Positions 1-5,121 of a stretch of DNA of 5,121 bases are shown here, one piece after another. Under the pieces are notes generated by a model, which was not told the DNA's origin, did no database searches, and was given only the letters and a program-made list of their open reading frames with translations. Position 1 is the stretch's first letter; each line of letters starts with the position of its first letter. Source of the stretch: Frankiales bacterium (GTDB lineage: Bacteria; Actinomycetota; Actinomycetes; Mycobacteriales; Jatrophihabitantaceae); NCBI GenBank assembly GCA_025963265.1, contig JAOPUY010000476.1, forward strand, positions 1 through 5,121. The letters are read 5' to 3'. A program made the translations under genes and the position numbers.

Positions 1-1960
<1,960 letters not shown>

Positions 1961-1967
1961 TCTGCGT

Positions 1968-1974
1968 CTCCTTC
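1968..1974 (-). promoter_or_regulatory. Ribosome binding site of amtB
   Basis: The minus strand reads GAAGGAG, then 7 bases (ACGCAGA), then GTG. This near-perfect Shine-Dalgarno match decides the GTG at 1960 as the amtB start. The next in-frame candidates would cut into the N-terminal segment ahead of the first membrane helix. Confidence 0.8.
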
Positions 1975-2009
1975 GGTGGGTGGGATTGTCGAAGGCGGCG
2001 TTGCCTCGA

Positions 2010-2015
2010 AACGTA
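2010..2015 (-). promoter_or_regulatory. Possible -10 element for the amtB operon
   Basis: The minus strand reads TACGTT, fitting TAnnnT. It would start transcription near 2003 and give a leader of about 42 bases that contains the amtB ribosome binding site. No good -35 sits 16-18 bases upstream, but a GAAAC element (2037-2041) falls at about -35, as at some activator-dependent promoters. Another TAnnnT match on this strand, TAATCT at 2069-2074, is an alternative. This is a weak motif call. Confidence 0.3.
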
Positions 2016-2036
2016 GCCAGAGATTGGCCTTTTTGT

Positions 2037-2076
2037 GTTTCGTCCGACCCACCCTGAATGTTTCGCGCAGATTAAC
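2037..2076 (-). promoter_or_regulatory. Possible GlnR-type regulatory site upstream of amtB
   Basis: Reading the minus strand toward amtB, the order is GTTAA (2076-2072), 7 bases, GAAAC (2064-2060), 18 bases, GAAAC (2041-2037). The two GAAAC copies sit in a shared 7-base repeat, CGAAACA. The published GlnR consensus of Streptomyces and mycobacteria is gTnAC-n6-GaAAC repeated twice, which puts the GAAAC elements 22 bases apart. Here they are 23 apart, the first partner is GTTAA with 7 rather than 6 intervening bases, and the second partner is poor (GGTGG). Location ahead of amtB-glnK-glnD, a known GlnR target, supports the idea; the spacing mismatch counts against it. Confidence 0.35.
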
Positions 2077-2156
2077 GGTCGCCGCTGCGACCTGTATCAC
2101 CTCCGGACTCGCGCGCATTGCCCGTCGGGCTCACCAGCCAGCGGCGCCAGCGTGGG

Positions 2157-2162
2157 TAACGT
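2157..2162 (+). promoter_or_regulatory. -10 element of a probable leaderless promoter for the aminopeptidase gene
   Basis: TAACGT fits TAnnnT and is followed by exactly 7 bases before the ATG at 2170, so transcription would begin at or next to the start codon. There is no Shine-Dalgarno sequence upstream of this ATG, which fits a leaderless message, common in actinobacteria. No convincing -35 is visible. The element supports the start at 2170 over an in-frame GTG at 2035. Confidence 0.45.
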
Positions 2163-2169
2163 CGCGGGC

Positions 2170-4647
<2,478 letters not shown>

Positions 4648-4666
4648 TCCCGCGCTGGCGATGACA

Positions 4667-4672
4667 TAGGGT
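4667..4672 (+). promoter_or_regulatory. -10-like element ahead of the VOC gene
   Basis: TAGGGT fits TAnnnT and is followed by exactly 7 bases before the ATG at 4680, the same geometry as at 2157. It could drive a leaderless transcript. Alternatively the AGGG inside it could act as a weak ribosome binding site, with the gene read through from the aminopeptidase 32 bases upstream. No -35 is evident. Confidence 0.35.
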
Positions 4673-4679
4673 CTGGACC

Positions 4680-5057
4680 ATGAGTGGTGAGATGAGCGTT
4701 CGCGGGATGACCGTCGCGATTCACGTGGGCGACCGCGAGCGAGCCCTGGCGTTTTACTGCGCTCTGATCGGCCGTGACCCCGATATGGGTCCCGACCCGG
4801 ACTTTTACGAATGGGAGATATCACCCGGCGCCTGGTTGCAGCTCGCGACCGGCCGCGAGGAGATCGCGCCGTCCTCGTTTCGGCTGCGGCTCAAGGTCGA
4901 GGACATCGAGAAGTCAGTGGAGATCCTGCAGGCCAAGGGCTTCGAACCCGGCAAGATCAAGCGCCTGCCGGGCCTGGTCACCTTCGCCAACCTGACCGAT
5001 CCGTGGGGCAACCCGCTCGGCGTCTACCAGGACATGGGCCTAGCGCCCGGCGTTTAG
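4680..5057 (+). CDS. VOC (glyoxalase/bleomycin-resistance fold) family protein, function unknown
   Basis: A 125-residue protein made of two beta-alpha-beta-beta-beta modules, the standard size for one VOC chain. Module one runs from about 10 to 57 (MTVAIHVGDRERALAFY at 10-26, then W-L-Q-L at 52-55). Module two runs from about 67 to 118 (F-R-L-R-L-K-V-E-D-I, then the typical ending D107-P-W-G-N-P-L-G-V-Y-Q117). Of the usual four metal ligands, only H15 is clear. The start of module two has no His and the Glu expected after G-N-x-x is G114, so a conventional glyoxalase I activity is unlikely. VOC relatives include dioxygenases, isomerases and drug-binding proteins, and the substrate cannot be told here. 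Starts at ATG 4692 or 4707 are possible because the conserved fold begins near residue 10. The gene follows the aminopeptidase on the same strand and may be co-transcribed or have its own promoter. Confidence 0.85.
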   Translation: MSGEMSVRGMTVAIHVGDRERALAFYCALIGRDPDMGPDPDFYEWEISPGAWLQLATGREEIAPSSFRLRLKVEDIEKSVEILQAKGFEPGKIKRLPGLVTFANLTDPWGNPLGVYQDMGLAPGV

Positions 5058-5062
5058 TGCCT

Positions 5063-5103
5063 TTGCTCGGTCATTGCGACCTGTGCGGTTAGTCGCCGAG
5101 CAA
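5063..5103. repeat. Inverted repeat between convergent genes, possible weak terminator
   Basis: TTGCTCGG at 5063-5070 pairs perfectly with CCGAGCAA at 5096-5103, leaving a 25-base loop. It begins 5 bases past the VOC stop and its right arm lies inside the end of the converging gene. Neither strand has a T-run after the stem and the loop is long, so it is at best a weak or factor-assisted terminator, and it may be chance. Confidence 0.3.
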
Positions 5104-5121
5104 CGCGTCGACGAACTGCTC
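5089..5121 (-). CDS. C-terminal end of an unidentified minus-strand gene (runs off right edge)
   Basis: The minus strand reads in frame from the right edge as EQFVDALLGD and ends at TAA (5091-5089). The ten codons are mostly G/C-ending, and the amphipathic sequence looks like the end of a terminal helix. It would converge on the VOC gene with 31 bases between the stops. Ten residues are too few to assign a family, and chance reading cannot be excluded. Confidence 0.4.
   Translation of the reverse strand, partial: EQFVDALLGD

Noticed and set aside
2016..2034. Small hairpin GCCA-gagat-TGGC followed by a run of T on the plus strand, terminator-like
   Set aside because: The stem has only 4 pairs, and no plus-strand gene lies upstream for it to terminate, since amtB is transcribed the other way.
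2007..2042. CGAAAC / GTTTCG inverted pair as a palindromic operator
   Set aside because: Six-base arms separated by 24 bases are weak. The direct pair of GTTTCG copies at 2037 and 2060 is the better-organised signal.
2035..2169. N-terminal extension of the aminopeptidase from an in-frame GTG
   Set aside because: The 45 extra residues are Cys/His/Arg-rich, unlike M1 N-termini. The stretch overlaps the amtB promoter region and there is a promoter-like element directly before the ATG at 2170.

Overview
The window comes from a high-GC bacterium, almost certainly an actinomycete. The codons end mostly in G or C. The gene order amtB-glnK-glnD is the classic actinobacterial nitrogen operon. The aminopeptidase N and the VOC protein also resemble actinobacterial family members. 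I cannot name a genus from the sequence alone.

Layout: positions 1-1960 hold a tight minus-strand operon read from right to left. It encodes the ammonium channel AmtB (GTG start, strong ribosome binding site), then the PII signalling protein GlnK 5 bases later, then the first 69 codons of GlnD, the PII-modifying nucleotidyltransferase, which overlaps glnK by 17 bases and runs off the left edge. Positions 1961-2169 are a divergent intergenic region with the control signals for amtB on one side and the aminopeptidase on the other. Positions 2170-4647 (plus strand) encode an M1-family zinc aminopeptidase (PepN type). A small VOC/glyoxalase-fold gene follows at 4680-5057. The last 33 bases look like the 3' end of a convergent minus-strand gene, with an inverted repeat between the two genes.

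How the genes work together: AmtB brings in ammonium. GlnK plugs the channel when nitrogen is plentiful. GlnD modifies Tyr51 of GlnK when nitrogen is short. All the residues needed for this circuit that fall inside the window are visible. The aminopeptidase and VOC protein have no evident link to nitrogen control beyond sharing the intergenic region; peptide recycling is the likely job of the former.

I found no mobile element, CRISPR, RNA gene or clearly new system. The points most worth a second look are an altered substrate-anchor motif in the aminopeptidase, two identically spaced leaderless-type promoters, a 23-bp-spaced GAAAC repeat upstream of amtB that resembles but does not exactly match a GlnR site, and a VOC protein with an incomplete metal site.
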